From Anthonomus grandis grandis (taxonomy: Eukaryota; Arthropoda; Insecta; Coleoptera; Curculionidae), in contig NC_065553.1 of NCBI RefSeq assembly GCF_022605725.1, positions 5,642,001-5,706,000 on the forward strand: a DNA stretch of 64,000 nt. Reading direction: 5' to 3'. Positions 9,794 through 21,268 of the stretch are shown here, one piece after another. A program made the position numbers and the translations under genes. The first letter of the stretch is position 1. Each line of letters starts with the position of its first letter. Under the pieces are notes generated by a model. The model saw only the letters and a program-made list of their open reading frames with translations, had not been told where the DNA came from and searched no databases.

Positions 9794-10832
9794 GGTGGCC
9801 GCCATTTTTATAGTGGTTGTGTCCTTTTGATGTTGGTCACTAAACTTTTTCAGTGTTACCAACAAAATATACATTAAATAAAGATAATGAAGTTGACTAA
9901 CGTTTAACATACAATTTATTATAAACTTATTCAAAAAGTCGTGACTCGTACAGTGCCGTGAACGTTCTTCACTCATAAATAATGAAATAATATTATATAA
10001 ATATCGTAGTTTAAAAATTAACAAGGGTACCTTAATTTTAAAATACCTTAACTTTATATCCTTAAAATGTGGCCTTGCAGGAGGAATACCGTCGATATTC
10101 TGAAAAGCTTTCCTCTAAGGAGTATATTAGGTCGCGAAACTAGTTGCCAGTAAATAGAAATTTTGGAATATCTATACCATTTTTTTCTATACTTCTTTCC
10201 TGTCCATTCCAGTTGAGTTGTTTAAAATATTTATCTGGAGCTTCTCTTTCTCTATCTCTTAAATTACTAATTTTTCTTTTTAAAATCCTAATTAAATAAT
10301 AAAACTTATTTTATATATGTATTGGTTAGCTCATTTGTATTTTCTTATCTTAACCATAAAATACATATTTTTTAGGTACATCATTTTATGTCGTTCACAC
10401 TTTTAACATTATCAGATGGTGGATAATGTTCATTGACATTGTTTTTAAACTATATTCTAAAATAAAACATATGTGCCAGAGGTTAGAATTGTTCAAATGG
10501 GTATAATAAAAATCAAATGATATTCTTCAATAACCTTTGATTTTAATTTCAAAAATTTATTCTTTATTATTCTCATATTTTAAAGTACATGCGTCTATCC
10601 CTGTAAGTCAATTGAAAGTTCGTAAATTTTAACGAGATTATTAAACAAGTACAAGAAAAATATCAGAATTACAGCAGCTATCTTAAATTCTTAACTAAAT
10701 GTAACTTTCCATTTGGTTTTTGTAAACATAACCTACCAAAAAAATTGTTTTGTTTCTCTACAATTGGCACCAATGAAATCTGTCAAAGTGACCAACATCG
10801 TAAGAACACTACCACGCAAAATGGCGGCCACC
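9794..10832. mobile_element. Non-autonomous TIR element (~1.04 kb)
   Basis: The left end GGTGGCCGCCATTTT...GATGTTGGTCAC is inverted at the right end as GTGACCAACATC...AAAATGGCGGCCACC, giving terminal inverted repeats of about 46 bases. There is no transposase inside. The right 270 bases recur in direct orientation at 26340-26650. No clear target-site duplication was seen, so the superfamily is undetermined. Confidence 0.7.
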
Positions 10833-11059
10833 TAGTAAATTTTTTAATGATTTATCCTTTAAACTTTATTGATTTGCAGAGATTTCTTGCATATGAAATA
10901 CTTGTCTATTGTGTACTAAGTACAGGTTTAAATTGATTCTATAAAAAAACTTTTAATTCTACATTTAAACAGAGGCGGCGGCAGGCAGTTTAGATTGGAA
11001 GGTATGGCATTCATTGTATTGACAAATTCAGGATGAAAAAAGTATCTACGAAGTCTTAC

Positions 11060-11440
11060 AGTTGTCAACGAAATTTTGCCCATTACAGTGCTACGTGTTT
11101 CCGATCCTTTTTTATGGGGTCGAATCGAGAACACTTATAGAGGTTTTCTCCAAGAAACTTGAAGCATTTTAAATGTGGCTGTATCCACAAATCCAACGAA
11201 TACCTTGAACAGAGAGAATAATTGCTAATACGAAAGTCCTGAGAAGGATGGGATGGGAAGAAGAAGTCCTGAATACAGTTAGATCTTAGATAGAATATCT
11301 TGGACAGATAATGCATAAGAGCCGATATGTCTTATTCCAAGTTACTCTCAACTAATTTCGAATAACCAACATGATAACCAAGGACGCGCTCTCTAGGAAG
11401 AAGAAAGACTAAAGAGGTTCTTCGGGTTTAGTTGGTAAAT
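11060..11440 (+). pseudogene. RTE-type LINE, C-terminal fragment
   Basis: Plus-strand translation gives CYVFPILFYGVESRTL, KKLEAF followed by MWLYPQIQRIP, VLRRMGWEEEVLNTV and IEYLGQIMHKSRYVLFQ, with a few stops. This is the very recognisable C-terminal tail after the RT core in RTE-like endonuclease/reverse transcriptases (cf. FEMW.YRR.L+I.W..., EYLGHI.R). The RT core and endonuclease are absent. The element is a short dead remnant. Confidence 0.8.
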
Positions 11441-13139
11441 TATAGTATAACCGCTTTAGAATAAAGAACACCCCATAATTATAATAAAATGCTAATTATT
11501 TGAGTTATGTAGCTAACTTTCTAAGTTAATTAATGTATATATCTGCTCAAGCAACATTACAACAACCCAGGTCAATGTAGAAAGTTTTTTAAGTATTGTT
11601 ATATTAACAATTTTGCCTTTGACTGTAAGTAAAATTATCAATTTTCATTTAATCCCTCTAATTAATATTCATCATATGATATATAGTGTAGAAACTAATA
11701 ATGATTTTGTTTTATGATAATAAATAAGCGAGATAGGTGTACTTTTAACAGGGTAATTTGAGCTAAATTTGAAGATTCTTACGCAGATAAATAAGTGAAT
11801 ATATGAATAGAATCTATGTTTAAATTTATTTTAGATTGGCGTATCATACGTGTAATGATATCATGTGATTTTTGTAAGAATCTCTAGTGACATAACATAA
11901 TTCAAATTAAAAATTCAATACCTTCGAAGTCTTAGATAGAATTAGTAAGATTATAGCAACTTGTGTAAACTAGATCTCAATGACCCTAATCAATGAATTG
12001 TAACTCACTCTATGATAAAAATAAAGGCTTTTAAATACAATATATTTTTATACATTTATACAACATTTTATTTTTACTTAAATTTGTTCTTACATTTTCT
12101 GATTTACCAACAATGTTGTGCCACTAGGTTGTTTTTATTTTTTACTACAAATCTTTGCATGATCCTCATTTTCTAACCTCATTCACCCTTCTTTATATTT
12201 AAAATTAATATCTTATGCCATATCAGCTCCGCAACTATTTAAAATGCAAAGATACTTTTTTTTAAGTCCTTTGATTCATATTCACATTCCAACTCCCTTA
12301 CAGATCGAAATATCGAAACACCTTTTCTCACCCCTTTTCTTGTGACGATGGCAAAAATCTCCCAACAATAGTTTGCATAACCCTTCACATAATGATCGGA
12401 TTTAGGCTAATCATAGGTCACAGGTAAACCGTAGTTACCTGTCCCAATTTAGTTTAGTTTTTTTTTTCACACGGCGATTTCAAAGGATCCTGACGGCTGC
12501 GACTCTTCGATCTATTGATACAATTTGAATATTGAAATTGGGTCGATTTGAATTTTCAGGCTTAGGTTTGCTAAGATGGGGTGAGATTGAAAGAAGGGGA
12601 TTTTTACTAACGGTTTTTTTTAAAATATATATCTATCCAATTTAAATACATAAAAGTTTTTCTCCTAAAAACAACTTAATATAAATTTATTAGGATCAAA
12701 GTGTATTTTATTTAAATAAACGAATTGAACTTTTGTTGAAGAAACCTACAAATTCGGAAGTATTAGGGTTAATAGGCAAGATATCAATCATCATACTCGA
12801 AATTTCCAATTTCATAGCTGTTGGAATAGGTTTTGAGATATTTTTGATGAAACATAGAAAAATTAAGAAACATTTTATTTTAATTTGTAAATAGACATAC
12901 TCACTTGCTTTCTTGTTGGTTAAATGTAAATATTTCTGAAACAGTTGAGTTTTGAGATAAGGTGTGTTATACAAAACTTGCTTGGAATTTCGCCTATATT
13001 TCATAAATGCAATAAAAAATATAGCATTCCATTTAAAAAAATGACCGATGAGCTCATATCTTTTTTTTTTGTTCCACCTTGTATACAAAAATTTATGAGA
13101 AATAATGCGCAACTTAAAATAAAAATCGACGGGTCCGAG
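11441..13139. other. Intergenic between dispersed repeats
   Basis: AT-rich. A 134-codon minus-strand ORF (12708-13112) has no recognisable domain and is rich in Lys, Asn, Ile and Phe, as expected of AT-rich noncoding DNA. TACAAGGTGGAAC at about 13070-13085 resembles terminal sequence of insect TIR elements. No gene is called. Confidence 0.35.
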
Positions 13140-13610
13140 TGTTTTCTCAAAAAATCATGTCTCTAATTTTTATCGAATTTATGCGGAGCTTTAGGCGGTC
13201 ACTGTATATTATTGCTTTAATTACATTTACATTACAAAATATATTGCAAGGCTTATGAATCTATGTAGATTTTGCCTAAAATTTACTTATTAATAGCACA
13301 CTCCTTAATCCCTAAAGCAAATTTACAAATCTTCGTTAAAAAAGGCTTTCATCGGTTTGTTGACGTCAGTAGCTTGTTTGCGAGTTTGCTAGCGTTACGC
13401 GAACGGTGATTTCTTGATTATTTCATAATTTCATTTCGTTCTTGAACAATTTTATAAAATAATTATTGTTGTTGCATGTGCAATATGGCAGGAAGTGATA
13501 CAGACTCTGAATATAAAAATGGTGCTCTAGGACCATCAACTAAGAAGAAATTACGTACAGAAATTGTACATAAATATTCATATTAATAGAGCTAAAAAAG
13601 TTTTAATTTA
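13140..13610 (-). repeat. Dispersed repeat R1, right inverted copy with MAGSDTDSE leader
   Basis: Bases 13140-13368 are inverted relative to 8638-8878. The continuation 13369-13565 recurs in opposite orientation at 20440-20715. On the plus strand it contains an ATG at about 13484 opening a short frame beginning MAGSDTDSEYKNGALGP, then KKKLRT, closed by a stop. The 20.4-kb copy conserves MAGSDTDS and then diverges. This may be the N-terminus of a transposon gene that is otherwise lost; I do not recognise it. Confidence 0.7.
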
Positions 13611-14248
13611 ATCGTGTGGTCTTAAATGCACAATTTTTTTTTAAATCACATTTTTAACCCAGATTCTATTTTTAACTTTCTTATAATGTCCAACAAATTA
13701 TCTTAATTCTTTGGTAAAATACATTAAGTATATATTATTATTAAAATACGGGGTTCTATAGAATAAGATACTGGTCCTTAAGGGTATTATTTGATTTTAA
13801 GAAGGAAAGTTTAAATAAAGCCCCCTATATCCTAAGCCCCTTAACTTTAGAGCTACTGGGTGTTAAAATCCTTCTTCGTAGCTTTAGTAATTTCCTAGAT
13901 ATGCTCATGAAATTTAGCACACCCTCTGAGTATCAACAGCCATTTTTTAATGTAGGCCATATAAGATCGTAGACTAAATATATTTTTTTTAATGTATGTA
14001 CGCCACTATTTTACCGTAAAATAAAAACTATTTTTATAATCCCCATTCATATTAAGGCAAAAGTGATTTTTTGATTTTTTCCTGCTGATTTTGATGAGAC
14101 TATCGCAAAAACAAAAAAAAAACATTTTTATGCATGGTCAACTTATTAGTAAAAAACATATTTACATTATTTTACCATTACAGTATAACAACTCTGATTA
14201 TAAAATAGAAAGAACTCGTCCATTATCTCTAAGAGACCTACGTAACTA
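13611..14248. other. Intergenic, nothing recognised
   Basis: AT-rich single-copy-looking sequence with no ORF of note. Confidence 0.4.
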
Positions 14249-14471
14249 GAGAAAAAATGAAAACTCTAAGTCTCAGTCTCAAAATGTCTTTTTAATTAAT
14301 CAGGTGACATGTTTCGCTAATAAAGCATCATCAGACCTTATAGCTAGATGAGATTATAGCTAGAGATCAGTACTTAGCAGGTCATCTAGCTATAAGGTCT
14401 GATGATGCTTTATTAGCGAAACATGTCACCTGATTAATTCAAAAGACATTTTGAGTTTTCATTTTTTCTCT
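14249..14471. repeat. Long inverted repeat (hairpin) with 30-base loop
   Basis: The left arm 14249-14351 and right arm 14382-14471 are near-perfect reverse complements (shared words include GACATGTTTCGCTAATAAAG and CTTATAGCTAGATGA). The left arm has a small extra AGTCTC stretch. The arms are about 90-100 bases and the loop about 30. No protein is encoded. It could be a foldback transposon or two fused inverted copies of a Penelope-related tail. Confidence 0.85.
14395..14431 (+). ncRNA. Hammerhead-ribozyme-like motif (minimal type I)
   Basis: AGGT (14395-14398) is followed by the core CTGATGA, then TGC-TTTATTA-GC as a short stem-loop, then GAAA-C-AT-GTC and ACCT (14428-14431), which pairs with AGGT as stem I. 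These are the conserved hammerhead core elements, with the GTC cleavage triplet and a very short stem III (C-AT-G), as reported for hammerheads in Penelope-like elements. An unpaired T between CTGATGA and stem II is a departure from the canonical form. The same motif is present antisense in the left arm. Activity is unknown. Confidence 0.45.
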
Positions 14472-15119
14472 GATTATAGAAATCTAGTCAGTAGTGGTAC
14501 TTTGATCCATAGCTGATGTTTCGTACCTTTTTAAAAATCAACGTGACTTAGCCCAGACTACAGTGTTCTTTATTACACAATGCTTCAAGAGTTTTTTGTA
14601 CTTCAGCTGCAAGACTTTTACGGCTTTAATCAGAATACATGGCTCGAGCAACATGGCACTATAATAGAGCACTATAAGTTCTTCTTATTATACTATTTAA
14701 AGATATTATCTGGCCAGATAGGTTTCCCGATCTCACCCCATTAGACTTTTTTATTGGAATAAAAATCATTATATTTTTTACCATAAGTATCTTGAACAAA
14801 ACGGCCAAAGTAATCTCGAAATAAGTGTTTAATAATATGCAATAATTTATTTTGCTTAGGCTCGTACAATATCGCACAATAGCTAGCTACAAATCAAAAA
14901 TAATGATAATGATAATAATTTTAAAAATAAAACAATGTATTAACGGAAACTTTAGCAATATATTTTAAGTAATCCCCTCATGATTCAACACTATATATAG
15001 TATAATAATAAACCTTTACCCTAAATAAAACAACATTTCGAAACCCTTTTCATGCCAAAGGAATTCAACCCACTTGATCTGTAAAGCGTTTAATACCTAA
15101 AATTTCAGAAAATGTAAAT
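14472..15119. other. Intergenic, nothing recognised
   Basis: AT-rich. The largest ORF (72 codons, minus strand) has no recognisable domain. Confidence 0.4.
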
Positions 15120-15380
15120 ACCGTACGTTGAAAGCCTCGCGGAAAATCTCTGTGATCCTTATGAGACATAGAGACACACACCAAAGTATACAGGAAGGGT
15201 TGTAAATATGCAACAACGTCTTAAGGGTGGAATGCCGGTGGGGTTGGAGAAAAAGGCGGGCGGGGGCTTATTAAAATATCGGCCCGCGGGGAAAATGGCA
15301 CCTTTTCTTAACGACGTAAATCGTCGGGAGATATTAATTTCCGGGAGAGTTGTAGAACATGACGCGTCTTTTGGAAATTT
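15120..15380. other. GC-rich unique island (candidate conserved noncoding element)
   Basis: Sharply GC-richer than its flanks, with a GC-box-like GGCGGGCGGGGGC, GGCCCGCGGGG and ACGACGTAAATCGTCG (imperfect palindrome). No ORF and no copy elsewhere in the window. Regulatory function is inferred only from composition. Confidence 0.4.
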
Positions 15381-16654
15381 TGATTAATTTTTGGGGGATA
15401 ATAATAATTTATTATCCCCCTAGATAGATATAAATAATTTAATAACGGATTTAAGATAGATGAGTGTCAACAAATGACGTAGATTTTGAATATAAGGGAT
15501 ACAATCATTGTCGTAGAGACTTATTATATCCATTATTTATGTAAATTATAAAAAGGTTAATAGTATCTAATACATACTTACTTTTACTCCTTTCCCTCGT
15601 CGAAAGCTCTTGTCAAATCTACAAACACACAAAAAAATGATTGGCTATATATAAAAATAAATTAAAAATGTTAAGAAAAAGAACGCTTATAAAAAGTGAT
15701 ATTTTTTTTAAAATTTTTAATCAATTCATTTTAGGCTTGATGATGCTCCCATAGAAGCGAAATAAGTGTAGCTTTTTAAAAATGATATATACGAGACCCT
15801 GACTAGAGTTTTTACTTTTGTTTTTTTTTTTTGTGTAGTTTCTTGGAGAAAGAATGGATGATATGTTCTACAATAGAAACATGCCAGCAATGACCCTATT
15901 TTCTTACAGATGTGTCAAAAATATTTCTGGCAGCGACATTTTAGAATGTCATATGTACATATGTCTTTATTTAGTACATGGTATATTTGCTGTAGAAATA
16001 TACCACAAATGTTTCATTTAAAACATTTATAGCATTATTTGATTTAGATCTTATTAAAACAAAAATCAAAATTCACATTCTTTTATAATATATAACACAA
16101 CAAAAATTACACTTACATTATCTTAAAACTAGGGGTATAAGAAGTGTTACCTACCTGCATAAGCAACAGATGAATTTTCAGTCCTTATAACTACTACAAC
16201 TAATTTTTTTCAATTCACGAATGCGGAAATTAAACTCAGGAAATTAACCGTTGAAATCTGAAATATTCAACCATAGATTAATATTCAATTCTATATTTTT
16301 TCTTCTATATTCGTTTGATATTAAGCTGCATCAAAAGTATTAGAACACGTTGTCGTGTCACACTAAAAAAACATAAAAGTGGCCAATAAGGTGGTGAAAA
16401 CGACAAAAAGCATAACCTGCAATTTTTTAGAAACCCCCAGTTTTCGTAATAAACTTTATATTTTACCTACCAAGATCAGCAGACAACCCACCATAGTTTT
16501 TTTAACAACCGTTAGTTTCATTCTTCATAGGCTTGGAATTAGCTTCTATATACTATGATGATGACCCACTAGTAACTTTTTTTATTATTTAAAGTTTGTT
16601 TATTCATACACAGTTCACACTTTAAGGGTGATATTCTTCTAATTATATCTACCT
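15381..16654. other. Intergenic, with degenerate hammerhead-like relic 15736-15772
   Basis: Mostly AT-rich with nothing recognised. At 15736-15772 the words TTGATGATGC, TCCCATAGAA and GCGAAATAAGTGTA repeat the layout of the hammerhead-like motif at 14395, with stem II GCTCC/GAAGC, but the core is mutated. Confidence 0.35.
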
Positions 16655-16924
16655 AAAGAATATTTGCCCTAATCGGTGTTTTGGTCGTCGGGGGCCTATC
16701 GAGTGGCCAGCCACCTGGCCCGATCTTACACCTCTGGACTTTTTTTATGGGGCTACTTAAAACAAAAGGTCTACGACACCCAGCCAGAATCTATCTTCGA
16801 TCTATGTCAAAAAATAATTGATACATGTCGCAATATTGATGTTGCCACTTGTCGTAAAGAGCTCTCCAATAGATTATTTTACTGTTTGGAACTTAATAGT
16901 GTACATTTTCAACATCTTTTATAG
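16655..16924 (+). pseudogene. Mariner-like (DD41D group) transposase, C-terminal fragment
   Basis: Plus-strand frames give GRRGPIEWPATWPDLTPLDF (third catalytic Asp in TPLDF), then after a one-base loss in a T-run FLWGYLKQKVYDTQPESI, DLCQKIIDTCRNI, LSNRLFYCLELNS and VHFQHLL, with a stop at 16922-16924. The same order closes the better-preserved transposase at 42943-43860 (PIEWPARSPDITPLDFFLWG...HFEHLL). Everything before the last catalytic residue is missing. Confidence 0.85.
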
Positions 16925-17999
16925 TGAAATAGTTACATTTCTGTGTATTACTTTAAATGGAAATAAAAATGCGAAAAATACAATTTCAAACGATGTATCG
17001 CATGACTCTTTTTTCTATTTAATTTTAACTTGCTAAATCAATCGGCGGAGCGCCATTTTTGCCAAATGAGCTTGAGACAAGTAGTATTATTAACAACCTA
17101 AATAGTGTGCCAAATTTCAAATTTTTATATAAACGCATTCAAAAGATAAGAGGGAGGGATATTTAAGAGCCGCACTGTATATATAGGTATATAATTTATT
17201 ATTCGCGCTTGCGGATTGTTCCATTTTTTTTCAAATAAACCTCAAATACCTTTAATACCAAACATTTCGATTTGTTATTATATGACAGCTAAAACTTTCA
17301 TATGCGAGCAAAAATTAATTAGAAAAATGTTTCTAGAACACTGTTTTACAAAAATCATCGCTAGAATGTAAGATAAATGTCCGAAATATTCGGTCATAAA
17401 TGATACTTAAATGGTATATTTCTGGTATGTCCTGTATTATCTGAGATGGAACATTCTCACCTTAGCCCTTCCAATAGAACATAGTCTTTATAATTTCCCT
17501 TTCAAAAAAAGTGAAACACTCTGGTTAATCAAAGAACAGTCAGAATCTGAATCAAACCGAAAAGGAACAACCTTACCATTTTTGGTTTTTATTCAGTCTT
17601 GCGGAAAGCTTCAGTTTTATTTATCAGGATATTTTCAATCGATTGTGGACGGGTAAATCCCACTTCTGATGTCGGAGGCTCACTAATATTTGTTTTCAGA
17701 CCACATTTTTTTTCACTTGTTAAGACAAGAAAATATTGAAGTGAGATTTGTTTGTACTTATTAATAACCTTTTTCATAAATTCTCTTTTCATTCCTGGCT
17801 ACGTTTCAATCTCCAATATTTATTTCTTATATAACAAATCATGTTGCATACATAAACTATATCTCTTTACACCCGCAGTGTAGCTAATATAAACAAATAG
17901 AGCAGACATATACTAGCGTTACTTTAACACATTCCCCTTTTATCATTAATCCTTTGAATTTATTAATCAAAACTTTTAACGACCTCGTATAAAATACAA
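16925..17999. other. Intergenic, nothing recognised
   Basis: AT-rich. Small ORFs on both strands are overlapping and without domain signal. Confidence 0.4.
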
Positions 18000-18460
18000 A
18001 AAAAACCGCAGAGCGAAATCGACAAAGAACGGATTAAATGTTCATCCCATTCAACCCGGTGATGGATTATTTTTTGGTCTGGCACCCGATCTGCCACCAC
18101 AAATGATCTTTTTTTGTCCCCGATTCGAGATAGACATCTTTCGAGTGCCCTGACGATTTAATTCGAGTGCCATTCACGTTTACGTTTATTGCTATTAACT
18201 TTATGGGATAATTGAATGGTTTTAGTATACATTCTATCCCACATAAGGAATAAATAATATTTTTCTTTCCCTATAAACACTACGTAATTTAAAAAAGTAA
18301 AGCACGTTAGAGCAAAATGTAATGCATTTAAGTTATCTAGCTGAGCTTTTAGGGGCTTAGAGAACGTGTCGAATGCAAATTTCACTCCGTCAGGCTTTAC
18401 ACAAATACTCGCAGGGGTGACGGGGTTTATAAATAAAAAAGTTGATCTTGGGGTGATGGT
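18000..18460. other. GC-richer unique island (candidate conserved noncoding element)
   Basis: Contains two copies of TTCGAGTGCC about 24 bases apart (near 18139 and 18163), homopolymer-flanked TGATGGATTATTTTTTGG, and GGGGTTTATAAATAAAAAAG. No convincing coding frame. Composition and lack of copies set it apart from the transposon debris. Confidence 0.35.
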
Positions 18461-18892
18461 TTATATGCAAGGAACGGTTGGGAAAAAGCGTGTGTATTAG
18501 GTAATAATATTATTAAAAAAAATTGATAATCAAAGAAAGCGATCTGGTTAGAACGAAAACTGTGTGGCTAATATCAATTTATTATGAACATATCAGAATT
18601 ATATATCGGTACAGTTTAAGAAACTTTATAATTGTCCACAATATAAGAATTAATATTTATAACTATCATTCTACTAAGCTTTATACTCTGCTATAACCAA
18701 TAAAGTATGCCTTACATTAGTCGGTGACCGGTAAACTTACGGAAATCGACTTTTGAACCATTAGAATCCTAACAATAAGAAGAAAGTGAATTTTCATATT
18801 TAGGCATCATTTTTAAAAAAGCGGAATGAAATAAATATAATTTAGAATTAAAAACAAACCCAATATTCTTAATATTTAAAATATTACCGTAG
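18461..18892. other. Intergenic, nothing recognised
   Basis: AT-rich, no ORF or repeat seen. Confidence 0.4.
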
Positions 18893-19208
18893 TCTAGCGT
18901 TTTTTCTGTTCGTTAGGTGTGAATTAAGAACACACTACAAAACACAATCACTACTAGAAATATTTATTATCACTGTATCTATTTACAACTATTTATGTCC
19001 GACTTAAATGGCGCCCAAATATTTTGAACTTTACTGCACTGAACTGACAACTGACTTCCATCGGTGATGCGGCTCCTTATATACTCGGCAGAACGCTATT
19101 CCGGAAGATTGTCGCCAACCTTCGTGACGTGATGTGGTGTTTTACTTGTTTCATTCCGGAATGAGAGAGAATCAGCTTATAGAGTTATAAGCCTATACTA
19201 AATCTACA
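18893..19208 (-). mobile_element. Solo LTR (family L1)
   Basis: Minus-strand sequence starts TGTAGATTTAG and ends near ACGCTAGA. It contains CATTCCGGAATG, a TATA box (TATATA at 19078-19083) followed about 30 bases on by the probable start region, and a 3' end CACACCTAACGAAC. The same blocks in the same order form the split LTR at 21080-24153 and partial copies at 25232 and 58752. No internal gag/pol is attached. No clean target duplication was seen. Confidence 0.75.
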
Positions 19209-19809
19209 ATATATATTATTTATAGGTCTTAGAACCCAAATTTACGCCATTTGCTCTTACAAAATAGAATAAAGGAAAATTGAGAGAGAATAAGAAAAGA
19301 AAGAATTTAAATCCTAAATATTGGCGAGTAGGAGGTGTTTTAGATACATAATAAATAGTTTCTAGTTATTCGTTATTTTTTTCTATTTCTCTCACTACTA
19401 CTGAATGTTGCAGATCCAAGCTACTTAATAGATATGATAAATATATTTGTAGTGCTATAAAGATACCGAAGCTTATAGGACGTCTTATATATAATCTTTA
19501 TGGGATTACGGATTATAGAAAAAAAGATCAAGCAACCATCTTGGTGAGAGAATCTTAGAGAGAATCGTCACTATAAAGTTAAGATGAGGATGATGATATT
19601 AGTTTTGTCAACTTTTAAAGTGGGCTTACAGGTATCTACCTTTTTTTTATCTACCTTTTCTTATGTTCGTCTCCATACTTACAGAATACCTGAAACTTGC
19701 TTACTGTTTACCAAAGCAATGTAAATAAATAAGATAATCTACACCTGTTACTATTATTACAACTTTTATGCGAGTAAAACTATTTTATTTTTTATCTTTA
19801 AATAAAATA
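19209..19809. other. Intergenic, nothing recognised
   Basis: AT-rich, no ORF of note. Confidence 0.4.
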
Positions 19810-20330
19810 CCTAATAAAAATTTACATAGACTGGGATAAAAAATGTTTAGCTGTTTTTCTCGGTTTAGCTAAAGCATTTGATAATGTGCACCACATCCAG
19901 CTACTTAAGACCCTTGAGAAATGAGGTGGTCAAGGGTATAATGTTAAATGTTTTTAAAAGTTATTTACATTAAAAATCCCAAATTGTTAAATAAGACAGG
20001 TTATATAGCAATCCTCTAAATGTCCTAATGGGAATTCCACAAAAAACACTTGGTCCATTATTATTTACTTGCTAAATAAACTAAATCTAAATATTGATTA
20101 TGTTTTTCTTTTTCACAGATGATATATTGTATTTGTTCATGAAAACAACTCAATAATTCTTTAGCAGGCAAGTATGACAATATGAAAGGTAACACATACT
20201 AAATACTTAAGAATAACTATTGATAGATACCATAGATACCTAAAATGATCAGAACATGTTGAAGATATAAGAAATAGAGTAAGAGATCTTAAGACTTAAA
20301 TCATATCTATAAATCATTACTGAAATTTAC
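19810..20330 (+). pseudogene. Jockey/CR1-like LINE reverse transcriptase fragment
   Basis: Decayed plus-strand frames give KKCLAVFLGLAKAFDNVHHI with QLLKTLEK (RT block with the first catalytic Asp: 'DLAKAFDTVHH..LL.KL'), then a stretch matching 'GIPQ.T.GPLLF' (GNSTKNTWSIIIY across frames) and YVFLF followed by DDIL-like sequence where FADD is expected. Stops occur every 20-30 codons. The 5' and 3' ends are lost. Confidence 0.65.
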
Positions 20331-20439
20331 AATACTATAAAATATTTTAGCCTGAGTAGGACTTATAATGCTTATTGTCTGTATCCAATAAACCAATTAA
20401 GTAAAACTTCTTAAGCTCCATTCATATGTATATGCACAA

Positions 20440-20912
20440 TTTCCGTACGTAATTTCTTCTTAGTTGATGGTCCTGGAGCAGTTTAGAGTCTGTATCACTT
20501 CCTGCCATAATTTCTTATTATTTACCCGAAAATTCACAAAATAAGAACTTTAAAATGAATTTATAATCTTATTCATTTTAAACGTAGAATAATTAATACA
20601 TTAAAGAACAAAAATTTATTTATAAAATTGTTCAAGAACAAAATTAAATTACGAAATAATCAATAAATCACCCTTCTCGTAACTCTAGCAAACTCGCAAA
20701 CGAACTGACTGGAAGTATCTATATATTCCATGCACTGGCTATGAGAGGAAAAGAGAAAGAAAATGTTCTTTTGCTCCTACAGTAATATATGAGATGTAAC
20801 TCTCTCTTTCTATCTCCACTAACTCATATCTCCTTCTTAACTACCGTTCGCCTACCGATCACACTTTTCGTAACGCATTCGCCAGCTTACTCCCCAACAC
20901 AAGTGTGCAAAA
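20440..20912 (+). repeat. Dispersed repeat R1, third copy
   Basis: The left part (20440-20715) is inverted relative to 13369-13565 and carries the reverse complement of the MAGSDTDS leader. The right part (20858-20912) is direct to 8893-8945. The middle 20716-20857 is specific to this copy and contains an alternating CTCTCTTTC/GAGAGGAAAAG stretch. Confidence 0.75.
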
Positions 20913-21268
20913 AGAAGTTTTACTTTAATAAAATACATGTTATCATGACTAGAACTAATTATAAAAATATATTAATTATCCCTTTTAGAAGGTCTGATGG
21001 TAACCAGAAATGCGCATCTATAGTTGCTAATAATTTGTTATGTATTATATCTCAATGCTAAATAGTATCGTAACAATATTGTAAATACTGACAACTAGCT
21101 GATTCTTCGTCATTCCGGAATGACACAAGTGCTAACACCGCACAACGTCTCGAAGGTTCGCGGGAATCTACCGGAACAGCGTTCTGCCGAGTATATAAGG
21201 AGTCGTATCGCCGAACTGTTCAGATCAGTGAAGTAAAGTTCGAAATATTGGCACGAGATTTAAATAGA

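Noticed and set aside
12708..13112. 134-codon minus-strand ORF
   Set aside because: Lys/Asn/Ile/Phe-rich, no recognisable domain, and it begins beside a dispersed repeat. Consistent with chance opening in AT-rich DNA.
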